Below, piece by piece: positions 12,122-21,127 of a DNA stretch of 64,000 nucleotides. A model generated the notes under the pieces. That model was not told the DNA's origin. It searched no databases and saw only the letters and a program-made list of their open reading frames with translations. Origin of the DNA: Dolomedes plantarius. Lineage: Eukaryota > Arthropoda > Arachnida > Araneae > Dolomedidae. Positions within the stretch are counted from its first letter, which is position 1, and every line of letters begins with the position of its first letter. A program made the translations under genes and the position numbers. Location of the stretch: positions 135,335,820 through 135,399,819 of the forward strand of contig OU015496.1 in NCBI GenBank assembly GCA_907164885.2, written 5' to 3'.

Positions 12122-12698
12122 GAGCAATGATGCTCCACCTGTTAGCATGATATACATACAATTAAGACAAATTAATTCCGTTTACGACAATTCTTAGATT
12201 TTAAAAACTGTGCACTTCAGAACGCAAATATATATATATACACAAGAAATAATAATAGTTGGCATTGATTCCCCACGACACTTTAAAAAAAATCATACAA
12301 AATTAGCTTTGTGATGACTAACTTAGTTTCTTAATTTTTGCAATGATGCAATAACTCAATATCATTGATACCCAATAAAACAAAACAATATATATATATA
12401 TATATATATTCTTTCAATAGAACAATGATGTTCGCATTAATACACCATGGCAATGATGCCAAGAATATAAACAAAAGTTTCAAATAAGCAATGATGCTTA
12501 AACATTTAATTAATTCAATGGCAATGATGCCCAAGGAAAAATACACTTAATATTTATTTCTTTTCATCAGAACAATGATGTTCACATTAATATACTATGG
12601 CAATGATGCCAAGAATATACACAAAGGTTACAAATAAGCAATGATGCTTGAACATTTAATTTTTGCAATGATGCAATTAATTCAACGGCAATGATGCC
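12122..12698 (-). repeat. Array of 11 constant-loop hairpins in the LTR element leader
   Basis: Eleven sites share the plus-strand core CAATGATG flanked by arms that differ but stay complementary: GAG/CTC (12122), TTG/CAA (12338, 12663), GAA/TTC (12420, 12570), TGG/CCA (12448, 12598), TAAG/CTTA (12485; AAG/CTT at 12636), GG/CC (12520, 12687). Each folds as a 4-6 bp stem with loop ATGA (UCAU in the minus-strand RNA). The array includes a ~150 bp tandem duplication (12420-12569, 12570-12719). It lies between the 5' LTR and gag, in the untranslated leader. Confidence 0.85.
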
Positions 12699-12902
12699 CA
12701 ACATTTCATCTATTTACTCAAAAACATGAACAATAAAAGCATTTTCACTTTTGCCACTGCAACAAACAGGAAACAAAAAATTGCTTGGCACTCAACGATC
12801 TTGCTTCTAAATCCAAACTCGACATTTCGAACGAAGGCAGGTATTCAACTCACATCTGCATCGTCGGTGGATTTTGTACCACCGCTATCCACCATTTAAA
12901 GC

Positions 12903-13195
12903 TGTACCGTAACTTGGCCAATAAATCACACTTTCACATTAGGAAAGACATCAGGTAGCGTTTTCTTCACTTTATTTACGGCACAGAACACACACACACT
13001 ATATACAACAGAATTATATACAAGAAGTAAAACACATCACCACACTCAAACTTATCTCTCAAGCGTCCCCCTCTCACAAGAGGGTAATGACCTTCTCCCC
13101 ACCAATTCTTTTCTTCTTGACGCATGCGCTTAGAAACAGCTCGGGGGACTTAACTCGCACGCAGACTTTTTGGGGGTGAGATATAGTACGGTACA
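12903..13195 (-). repeat. 5' LTR (293 bp)
   Basis: On the minus strand it runs TGTACCGTACTATA... to ...TTACGGTACA. It contains AATAAAG, a likely polyadenylation signal (near 12970), and a TATATA-rich stretch. The outer flank CTCT is the target duplication. A primer-binding site is not obvious; a TGG lies 8 bases inside the LTR end. Confidence 0.7.
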
Positions 13196-13199
13196 CTCT

Positions 13200-13277
13200 C
13201 TTTGCCAATCCGTCCGCGAATTCATTTCCTGGGATTCTGCAGTGTGCTGGAATCCACTGTAAAACGACTTTGACGTT
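13200..13277 (-). pseudogene. LINE RNase H domain fragment
   Basis: The minus strand encodes VVLQWIPAHCRIPGNEFADG followed by LAKR, the signature end of the RNase H domain in non-LTR retrotransposons (W(I/V)P.HC.I.GNE.AD.LAK). The Asp of the AD motif is retained. The frame continues exactly across the CTCT duplication at the far side of the LTR element (11221 downward), so the LTR element split this domain. An in-frame stop lies a few codons upstream of the match. Confidence 0.75.
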
Positions 13278-13280
13278 TTG

Positions 13281-13621
13281 TGACGGCTATGAATAAGGGA
13301 CTGATAATATATTTGAGAATTTGAAATATATTATCTAATTATACATTTGAATTTTATCTTTTTACATATTTGAACATCGAAAAAAATGCATTCGCCTCCA
13401 GTGTTACTGATTAGTTCTGTAGTGAAAATTCTGTGTTTAGATAAGTCGATTAGAGTAATAATCCTGAACTCATCTATTGGCACGAACTGACATTCAACTT
13501 ATAGCCTTTTATGGGGTTAAAGTTATGAAGCAATTGACTTAAATTTTGGAGTCTCTATAATAATAGAGGAGCATATATAATAATTCTCCTCTGGAAGGAG
13601 ATGTAAAGAAATATGTAATAA
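13281..13621. other. AT-rich non-coding DNA
   Basis: I see no feature between the LINE fragment and the Helitron terminus. Confidence 0.5.
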
Positions 13622-13698
13622 CTAGCTGAAAACCCGCACTTCTCTACGCAGTACATTCAAATTAAATACAACGGCCAATGTATGCAATTAATGCTCAA

Positions 13699-13749
<51 letters not shown>

Positions 13750-14315
13750 ATGAATACGACGATCAATATATACAATTTATGTAGAAAAATATATATATAT
13801 TTATAAAAAAATCCTAAGGGATATTTTTATACACAAATTAATGTCCAATCGTCTGCCGCATTAGCACGAAAAAAATATTTTTTGTCTATTTAGTTGTTAT
13901 GCACGTGACGATAAATTTATTTAAAGTATCAGAAAAAGAAATCACGTGATCAGTATTTAATTAATTAAATTCTAAAAATTAATCTTTAAAAATTCACCAA
14001 AAATCATAAAATGGAGGTAAAGATTCCAAAATGATTTCATTTTAAAGAAATTTTTATGATCTTTCTCGTGATATAAATTTTATAACCCTCAAATTATTAT
14101 TTTAAATGCAAACTTTAAAAAGTTACTAAAACAGCTTAAAAATTTAATTTAAAAAATTCTAAGAAGAATTTTTCAAAAATCTCTCTTAGTGCACCCCTAC
14201 AGTATAAGAAGAATCGCCATGCAAAATTTCAGCCCCTTAAGTCCAGCGGTTTGGTCTGTGCGTTGTACATCAGTCAGTCAGACAGTCAGTCAGTTACGGA
14301 ACTGTTTTATATATA
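13622..14315 (-). mobile_element. Non-autonomous Helitron, family B, best copy
   Basis: On the minus strand the element ends GCGGGTTTTCAGCTAG followed by T at 13622, the CTAG terminus typical of Helitrons. The other end lies in TA repeats after the block containing GTCAGTCAGTCAGTTACGGA. It contains an internal (TA)n at 13708-13743. It has no coding capacity. It is the uninterrupted relative of 2062-4140, and its head region is repeated at 50755-51112. Confidence 0.65.
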
Positions 14316-14387
14316 TATATGTAATAGCAATATATATCCGAAAATTATCACTTTAAGATAAATATCAACTGATGTAAATATATCTAA

Positions 14388-14716
14388 TGGGACCGAGGTA
14401 GCCTTTCGGTACTGAGGGTGTTCGGATCGAATCTCGACAAGTTTCGCTAAATACCATGGTGTCTAGTCCAGATATGGGCACGTAAAATCCGTAGACCGGG
14501 AAGTCCTTTTATGAGGTCAGTGGGTGGGGAAGGTACGATCCCCCGATGCTGACCCTGGGGGTGCTCAGTCAAAATTGTGTTTTGCACCTAGCCAAGATGG
14601 ACTCTGACTCTTGTGATGCTATTAAAAACTGGAGCCGCACTTATCAGATCGAAGACTATATGGACCTGGTTTGGAACTTCCGGCCAGGGGGGCATTAGAA
14701 CAACAACAACAACAAC
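14388..14716 (+). mobile_element. Full-length tRNA-type SINE with CAA tail
   Basis: The 329 bp element starts TGGGACCGAGGTAGCC, with an A-box-like GTAGCCTTTCGGTA and a B-box-like GGATCGAATCTC (near 14424) at tRNA spacing. It ends in a (CAA)6 tail. A 12 bp target duplication with one mismatch flanks it (AAATATATCTAA at 14376, AAATAGATCTAA at 14717). Diverged relatives lie at 40803-41155 and 47550-47720 and possibly 100-172; the shared block AGGAGCCGCAC/GGAGCCGCAC is diagnostic. Confidence 0.8.
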
Positions 14717-14742
14717 AAATAGATCTAACAGTTTTCTAACTA

Positions 14743-14929
14743 CAGTGGAACCTTGATATATCGAACCTCGATATAGTCGAATTCCTTGATAAATCGATGC
14801 TTTTCCATTTCCCTCGAACCTGCCTAACACTTCCATGTTATTATTAAATCGAACCTCGGTATATCGAAATCCTCGATAATTCAAAGATTCCTCGTTCCCC
14901 TTGAAGTTTCATATCTCAAGGTTCCACTG
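14743..14929. mobile_element. Pogo/Tigger-type MITE
   Basis: The 187 bp element has inverted ends CAGTGGAACCTTGA.ATAT, typical of pogo/Tigger families, and TA on its left flank (AA on the right, probably mutated). The internal sequence repeats ATCGAACCTCG(A/G)TATA motifs. It encodes nothing. Confidence 0.75.
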
Positions 14930-15955
14930 AAATTCATCTGACAGTTTTCTTTACTCTTCCTATATTGGTGAATATTCAGATAGGCGAAAATTCAAATTTT
15001 TCTCAAAATTATACTGTGATGACCTGGGTCACAAAACAGCAATTTTCGGGAGCAAAATTTATTTATTTCACTTCTAAAAAAATCGTTGCTAGCAAATACA
15101 TATTCATTTTGCAATAGCTTGTTTTCATGAAATCGAAAGGAACTGTCTAATTGTTTCATGCATAACGTACATCGCGTTTAACATAAATATTTTTGATCCA
15201 GCATATATCTTTATTAATAAGAAGAATGAGATAAATTGATAAATTTTGTCCTTAATGCATAAAAATTTGAATTCTTTTGTTTTGATGCGACTATGCAATG
15301 CATAAATAATGCAAATGCGAGTTTTTCCTGCAAAAAAAAGTTAATATTTCTAGCTATTTTGCCGGTGTTAAAGGAAAGATGAAACAGGAATTCGAAATCT
15401 TCAGTTTCAATAACGAAAATATTTGCGATACATAAGCAAATGTTTTCGGGATGACTTTGAGAGAAACTGGCAAACACTTGAAAATGAATATTTAATATTT
15501 CTCTAATATTTATAGAAAATATGCATATGAAAGTATCACAAAAATATGCCTGTTTTGTTGAGAGCAAAAGAAAAAAAATAATGTTATGGGAAATGGAAAC
15601 ATGAGATTCACCTTAAACTATCAGAAGGAGGAAAAGGTGAGTTAGTTAGGGCAAATATAAAGTAGTTAAGGTTGGTCAGATATACAAAAATCAAAAAGAT
15701 GAGTAAAATTGAGAAAATCTGTGTGCTTATCTGCAGATTATTGATCCGATAGAATATCCAAATTCATACATTTTATCGGTACAGGACAGTATATACAAGG
15801 AGTGGTCAAATTGTGTTCTTTGTCAGTCTCTTTGAGGCTTTTTTTTCTTTTCATACCTCTTCTTATAAACTTTACGGTTCCTCTTATACAAACGTTCCAA
15901 TCTCGTACAGTTTTTTTTATTTGTTTCTGTTAAATAATTTATATCTGTAGACAAG
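14930..15955. other. Non-coding DNA, nothing recognised
   Basis: The 117-codon minus-strand frame at 15567-15214 shows no recognisable domain and its composition fits chance in AT-rich DNA. No repeat boundary was found before the ACAT duplication at 15956. Confidence 0.5.
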
Positions 15956-15959
15956 ACAT

Positions 15960-16400
15960 TGTAAGGTATACACAAGATTCGATTCACAAGAATCGAACTT
16001 TTGAGTGAATTAAAGAAGCTGCTTTAGATATGCTAATTTTGGCATACGCGCTTAGTATAAATACCACGCAGCGTCATTAATGAAAAAGGAGAGGGAGTTG
16101 TTGTTAAGGTTGAAAAGGTGTTATCCTGCTCTAGTCCTTAGCGGGCCAGGAGTTTTACATGGCAGTACTGCTGGTTTGACTTACTGTTCGTGAGTATGAA
16201 AATATATTGTTCTTAAAAGCTGTATTTATATTCCGTACAAGTAGTACGCATGCTTATTGCTGTAAAAGCCAATTATATGTGCAGCGAATTCAATAAACAT
16301 TATTTCATGTATAAACTGTGTTTGTATATAATTCAAATAGAGTGCCACTTCAAATTATATACACCCAAGTCTGGGTAGAAGTGAGCATAGATTCTCTATA
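15960..16400 (+). repeat. 5' LTR of the Gag-only element
   Basis: It runs TGTAAGGTATACAC... to ...AGATTCTCTATA (441 bp); the end is TA rather than the usual CA. Near its start an inverted repeat (GATTCGATTC / GAATCGAA around ACAA) could fold. AGTATAAATACC (16054-16065) is a good TATA box, and CAATAAAC near 16291 a candidate polyadenylation signal. Confidence 0.85.
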
Positions 16401-16401
16401 C

Positions 16402-16412
16402 TGGCGCCCGAA
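16402..16412 (+). promoter_or_regulatory. Primer-binding site, tRNA-Lys type
   Basis: TGGCGCCCGAA starts one base after the LTR and equals the first 11 bases of the classic tRNA-Lys3 primer-binding site; the match then breaks down. Confidence 0.7.
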
Positions 16413-16535
16413 AAATATATATACCCTGGTAGTTAGCGTTAAATTTGTAACGAACAACATAATTGAAATTAAAAACTGTGTACTGTGTACTTATATTGAT
16501 AAAATTGTTGCAAGTACTTATATACTATTTAAAAA

Positions 16536-18512
16536 ATGAGTGTTGTAGAACAAAATCCTGCTGGAAATTTTCCTCGGGTAATTATGGTTCAGCAAATTGC
16601 GCCATTCGAAGCCACCTTCAATGGCGGCCCCTCAAGCCAATTCCTAAAGAAAATTGAGCATTACTTTCAGCAACAATGCACCCCAGAGGGGGATAAACTT
16701 AAAATTGCTCTAGCCGCTTTAAGAGGTAGTGCATATCAGTGGTACACGTGTATGAAAAGCAGTAATCTGATTTTTGACTATTTGTCATTCAAGAAACAGT
16801 TTCTTAGCGTTTTTCCAAAGACCTTTAATCAAAGTGAAATTGAAGCGGAAATTTATTCGCTAAGGCAACGTGAAGGTCAGTCTGCGTTAGATTTTGCTAC
16901 GGAAAAGATTTCCAAGTGTGAGGAATATTTAGAGGGAATGACGGAAGCGATAATCTTAAAAATAGTTATCCAACGTTTGAAGCCAAGTGTTCAAGATTTT
17001 TTAGATAATCAAACAATTACAAGCAAGGTTACCCTCCTTCAAGCTTTAGCTAAATATGACAATAGACATTTCTTCGCTACCCCTCACCGTCATTCAGGTA
17101 CGAGAGATTTTATACACCCCAGCCAAAATTTTTCGCGAGTTTCAAACCAGCAGCGTAAGCAGTACCATAGGCAAAATAATAGAAGCGCACGGCGTTATAA
17201 TGAAATTAGTGCACTTAAAGAAAATAATAGGGAAGCACCTTACTTGCACTGGCAAGTTGATTCACATGATATGGTTCAACCTGTTGAAACTGTTTGGTCA
17301 AATGTATTATTTTGTCCGAGTAGTAATCATTATTTTGAGAATAGTGAAAGTCAGGGTATTTTTGTGGCTTATAAAGAAAGTGAGTCTAGCTGGAATAATG
17401 CGGTAATTCCAGTACAAATTTCTGAAAATAGGGCCGATACTAATGCTAGTGGTTTAGAAAATAAATCATCGGACACTTCTATTAATGCTATACCTGATAT
17501 TATTGATGCTATACCTGATATTTTAGATGATATTCACACATCTGTTAATGAAGGAAATTTAGTAGATGACGAAGTATGCGTTACGGAAGTTAGTGAATAC
17601 TTATTAGTTGACGACAATAAAAATTCTTTAAACGATAGTAGGAACTCGCTAGGTAATGATGATATTATTTCAAGTTTCCATCCGAATGAGGATGCTGTAG
17701 GCCAGGTTGATAATATGGTTTTAAATAAAGTACATGAAAACCAGACTGAGAATCAGGATGAAAAGTTGACACCGAGTTATACTGTAGGTAGTTTAGCTGA
17801 TGCTTCGGAAGTTATAGAGAAAGTTTGCAATAAAACGCACGAGTACGAAAAGCTTAATCTTCCTAAAACTGAAGCAGTGTTAAAGAATTTAAATGATAAC
17901 GATTCTGATATCGCAAGTTTCAAAGAGACTTTTTCGTCAAAAGAGGATAAAACTAAAGTTAAGGGGGATAAAAAACGTGAAAAAGCGCCTTCAGGTTCCA
18001 GCATTAAAACTGCTAATACTGAAGTAATTAAGGCGGTAAACAAGAAGTCGTATAAGCACAAATACGAAAAGCAGAGTCAGGTTGTTGAAAAAATAGAATC
18101 TGCATTAAAATTTAATACCGATACAAGCAAAAGTACGAAGAAAGGTAAAGTGTGCACTACAAAAACTCCATCAAAGGAGGAATGCGTCGCTGATAAGGTA
18201 CACAAGGTTATAAAAAGGAAGAATGACAATTTTAAAGCTCCTTTGCATAAGTACAGGGAACGCAAGATATCAGCCGCCCAGCAAGGTTGGCCTCCTCCCA
18301 AGAGACCTCCTGTCCATCGTCAAGCCGGACCAGCGCCTCAGGACCAACGACCTGCTGCACGAAGGATGCCCACACGGTCAACGAACCCCTTTACTAGGAC
18401 TGCGACCATCAAGAGAGGTTCAGCGGATTGGACAAACTGGTGCAGTGAAGTTGCTGCATTCATGAGGAACAAGTCTTGTATCAATTCTCTTATTCTAACT
18501 CCCACCCTTTAA
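16536..18512 (+). CDS. gag: Gag-like protein, 658 residues
   Basis: An uninterrupted ATG-started frame. Residues about 25-180 look like an LTR-retrotransposon capsid (FNGGPSSQFLKKIEHYF, AALRGSAYQWY, FLSVFPKTF, LRQREGQS). A basic Arg/Gln/His-rich segment follows (about 185-220), then a long acidic, low-complexity region with a tandem AIPDI(I/L)D repeat, a Lys-rich part and a Pro/Arg-rich tail. No CCHC knuckle, protease or polymerase motif is present. From about 18250 the DNA becomes clearly more GC-rich, so the last ~85 codons may derive from another source, perhaps the 3' coding end of a full-length parent. AATAAA overlaps the stop. Expected role: particle protein of a non-autonomous element. 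Confidence 0.8.
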   Translation: MSVVEQNPAGNFPRVIMVQQIAPFEATFNGGPSSQFLKKIEHYFQQQCTPEGDKLKIALAALRGSAYQWYTCMKSSNLIFDYLSFKKQFLSVFPKTFNQSEIEAEIYSLRQREGQSALDFATEKISKCEEYLEGMTEAIILKIVIQRLKPSVQDFLDNQTITSKVTLLQALAKYDNRHFFATPHRHSGTRDFIHPSQNFSRVSNQQRKQYHRQNNRSARRYNEISALKENNREAPYLHWQVDSHDMVQPVETVWSNVLFCPSSNHYFENSESQGIFVAYKESESSWNNAVIPVQISENRADTNASGLENKSSDTSINAIPDIIDAIPDILDDIHTSVNEGNLVDDEVCVTEVSEYLLVDDNKNSLNDSRNSLGNDDIISSFHPNEDAVGQVDNMVLNKVHENQTENQDEKLTPSYTVGSLADASEVIEKVCNKTHEYEKLNLPKTEAVLKNLNDNDSDIASFKETFSSKEDKTKVKGDKKREKAPSGSSIKTANTEVIKAVNKKSYKHKYEKQSQVVEKIESALKFNTDTSKSTKKGKVCTTKTPSKEECVADKVHKVIKRKNDNFKAPLHKYRERKISAAQQGWPPPKRPPVHRQAGPAPQDQRPAARRMPTRSTNPFTRTATIKRGSADWTNWCSEVAAFMRNKSCINSLILTPTL

Positions 18513-19030
18513 TAAAACCGAACCAAATTGGTTTGAAGTTCCCCATTGTATATACTGTGTAAACATTTTGAGGGGAAGGAGTGAGCCACTGAAAAAAAAC
18601 CGTATACTGTTGTTTTATAAATTTTTGAAGGGGACATGTAGTGAAAAAAAAAATACATACTAACTACAGATAACAAACAACTAACATACTAACTTCGCAA
18701 ATCATAACACATGTACATTATAAATTGGGGGAGAGCAGATTCAGTCAAGAAATGTCATGCTGTGCAATTGTGTTGTCACTTTTAATTAAAATAGATATTT
18801 TAGGGCGCAGTTGGCCAGCCCAGTATCCGCAACTCTGCAAATCCACTGTGTGATGGTGTCACCTGGACCCTTCGGGGTTAGTTTTGTAAAATGGTAGTGG
18901 CGTTTTTCCCCCACACAACGTGTGGAAGGTTTTTTGGCTTTGCCACCCATTATGTAAAAAGTCAGACCAGCACGCGTTTTCAATTAGTTAACTGAAGCCG
19001 TTCAGACCTCAGTTACCTAATTTTTTTTTT
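18513..19030 (+). other. 3' untranslated part of the Gag-only element
   Basis: Non-coding sequence between the Gag stop and the purine tract. It includes an A-rich run near 18590 and 18645 and a T11 run directly before the purine tract. Confidence 0.6.
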
Positions 19031-19043
19031 CGAGGGAGGCCAG
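19031..19043 (+). promoter_or_regulatory. Polypurine tract
   Basis: CGAGGGAGGCCAG directly precedes the 3' LTR and is the likely plus-strand primer, though it is interrupted by pyrimidines. Confidence 0.6.
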
Positions 19044-19484
19044 TGTAAGGTATACACAAGATTCGATTCACAAGAATCGAACTTTTGAGTGAATTAAAGA
19101 AGCTGCTTTAGATATGCTAATTTTGGCATACGCGCTTAGTATAAATACCACGCAGCGTCATTAATGAAAAAGGAGAGGGAGTTGTTGTTAAGGTTGAAAA
19201 GGTGTTATCCTGCTCTAGTCCTTAGCGGGCCAGGAGTTTTACATGGCAGTACTGCTGGTTTGACTTACTGTTCGTGAGTATGAAAATATATTGTTCTTAA
19301 AAGCTGTATTTATATTCCGTACAAGTAGTACGCATGCTTATTGCTGTAAAAGCCAATTATATGTGCAGCGAATTCAATAAACATTATTTCATGTATAAAC
19401 TGTGTTTGTATATAATTCAAATAGAGTGCCACTTCAAATTATATACACCCAAGTCTGGGTAGAAGTGAGCATAGATTCTCTATA
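19044..19484 (+). repeat. 3' LTR of the Gag-only element
   Basis: The 441 bp sequence matches the 5' LTR at every position I compared; the following ACAT is the target duplication. Confidence 0.85.
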
Positions 19485-19488
19485 ACAT

Positions 19489-19814
19489 GCTATGTGGGAT
19501 TTTAAAACCTAACGTTAGGGTTAAACCCGGGCTTTCATAGTAATGGACGGCACAGGTTTCTAATAAAAAAATTAAGATAACGCGTCTTCTAAACAAATCC
19601 CACTCACTTTTGTTGCTCATAAGGTTATTATCATTTAATTAAATAAATACAGCTATATTCTTATATTAACAAATACATTCCTAGGTTGCCTTACCTTTAC
19701 TAGCACTTGCCATTATTGAGTAAATAATAAAAAATTAGAGGTACTCACGAGTATGCATTACCACTGCTCAATGCATTATTACTGCTGCACTGTTCAATCA
19801 GCATTCACCGAAAT
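19489..19814. other. Unique DNA between two LTR elements
   Basis: A short non-coding spacer that contains the self-complementary CCTAACGTTAGG. No gene is visible. Confidence 0.5.
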
Positions 19815-19819
19815 AACAT

Positions 19820-20692
19820 TGTTGTGAAGGATCCACAATTTGGACATTTTGAACTCCTTCCAACGTTATAGCCATTTTGTTCTTCCAACACGATTACGGG
19901 GCATAAAACGGCCATATTGGAACTGCACCAATTTTCCAAGAAACATCACCCCTCCTGAATTCCTCAGGACGCGGGAAAGAAATTCCAGGAAATTCAACGG
20001 ACTTCCAATTTTCTTGGAAATAAGCGTACCACGTGGGTCAACCATGGGAATGTCAGAGCATCCTGCCCTCGAATAAAAAACTCGAAGAGGCAATAAATTT
20101 ACGTGAATAACTAACCTGGGGAGGGGTTATGATAAAGATTGGGGGAGCCCCGAGTGTGGGAGAAACGACGTTCGGAGGAGAGCGAGGGAGCGATTGGAGG
20201 TAGCGAGCTGCAAGAGAGCCTGGGAAGGAAAGACGCCCCCGTAAAATGGCGAGATACCGGTCTTCAACCGCCAGCACCGAATCCTGTTGCTTCCGCCAGT
20301 GAAGAGCCACATAAATTTCTACCCGATGCCTAAATCCTCCTCCTGTAGAAGTACCTCAACGAAGCCATGCTCTGCTGTTTTCTTCAAATCTCCCCAGGTT
20401 GGTCATAAATTCCCCCTTTAAATAGTGCTCATGCCTTTTTGAGAGATTTCGAGACTTTTATTTCACTCGACCCGTAATGGTTATGCCGCAGGAAGCGGAT
20501 GAAGTATGCCCTAATTCGGTTAAAAATATGTATAGCCAAGATCTTAAATATAATATGTAAACCCGACCTTTTCTTGTAATATATTGTATAATAAATGTTG
20601 TTATTTTTATTTATAAACGCATAGTTCCCTTTGGAGTTCACCTCCCTAAATTTACACAACGCAAAGGGGTATCTCTGGTACCCCTCATAACA
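19820..20692 (+). repeat. 5' LTR of the Gypsy element
   Basis: Begins TGTTGTGAAGGATCC and ends CCCCTCATAACA. AATAAA-type signals occur near 20072 and 20590. The first ~650 bp are much more GC-rich than the rest of the window. Short frames inside are present in both LTRs but look incidental. Confidence 0.95.
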
Positions 20693-20697
20693 TATAT

Positions 20698-20715
20698 TGG
20701 TGCCTCGTGACGAGG
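20698..20715 (+). promoter_or_regulatory. Primer-binding site, probably tRNA-Met
   Basis: TGGTGCCTCGTGACGAGG starts 5 bases after the LTR. It predicts a primer tRNA ending ACGAGGCACCA, whose 5' partner would be GCCTCGT, the acceptor start of eukaryotic elongator tRNA-Met. The exact spider tRNA was not available for comparison. Confidence 0.55.
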
Positions 20716-21127
20716 ATTTCCCTGGGTATGTTATAATATTTTTACTTTAGTCCAAAACCTGGGCATACTAAAAAAAAAAAAAAAAATTTTTTGTGTATCT
20801 TGGCAAAAAGCTTTTTAATGTCGCGCAAGGTTCTTATGGTTCATATATATATCTGTAAAGTGTTATGCATACATTTTTTTTTAAAATTTCTCTCTTTTCT
20901 TTCCCTTGTACCTGCCATGCCTACATGTTGTGTGAACAAATTGTATTGAAATGTTAGAGTTTATGTGTTCGCGGCTAGTATATATATAATTCTAGGATAA
21001 TGATTTTTACTTTATTTTGAGTATTATATGTTTCGCATGTATATGTTAAAACAAAAATTGTTTAAAAGGGTTTGTCTTGAAGCACAATAGCAGTATCTCG
21101 GATTACCTTTCCCTACTTTATAGTATT

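Larger units (their letters stand above)
11222..13195 (-). mobile_element. Internally deleted LTR retrotransposon
   Basis: A 65 bp perfect direct repeat (11222-11286 and 12903-12967), the inverted ends TGTACCGTA/TACGGTACA and a 4 bp target duplication (CTCT at 11218-11221 and 13196-13199) define a minus-strand LTR element. It keeps a full 293 bp 5' LTR, a ~1.16 kb leader carrying a hairpin array, and the start of gag. It then jumps to the last 65 bp of the 3' LTR, so the rest of gag, all of pol and most of the 3' LTR are deleted. It sits inside a LINE RNase H domain. Confidence 0.75.
15960..19484 (+). mobile_element. Gag-only LTR retrotransposon (3525 bp)
   Basis: Two 441 bp LTRs, apparently identical, bound the element, with ACAT target duplications at 15956-15959 and 19485-19488. 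A primer-binding site follows the 5' LTR, a purine tract precedes the 3' LTR, and a single long Gag-like ORF fills the middle. There is no protease, reverse transcriptase, RNase H or integrase, so it must be moved by another element's enzymes. Intact signals and matching LTRs indicate recent insertion. Confidence 0.85.

Noticed and set aside
12122..12698. CRISPR-like array from evenly recurring CAATGATG words
   Set aside because: The repeat core is only 8 bases, spacing is irregular (about 26-80 bp), the flanking arms change, and the DNA is eukaryotic.
15214..15567. 117-codon minus-strand frame as a gene
   Set aside because: No recognisable domain, no neighbours of the same kind, and Phe/Ile/Asn-rich composition expected by chance in AT-rich DNA.
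20053..20333. Several overlapping frames (61-85 codons) repeated exactly at 27434-27714
   Set aside because: They lie in the two LTRs of the Gypsy element, on both strands, and repeat only because the LTRs are identical.
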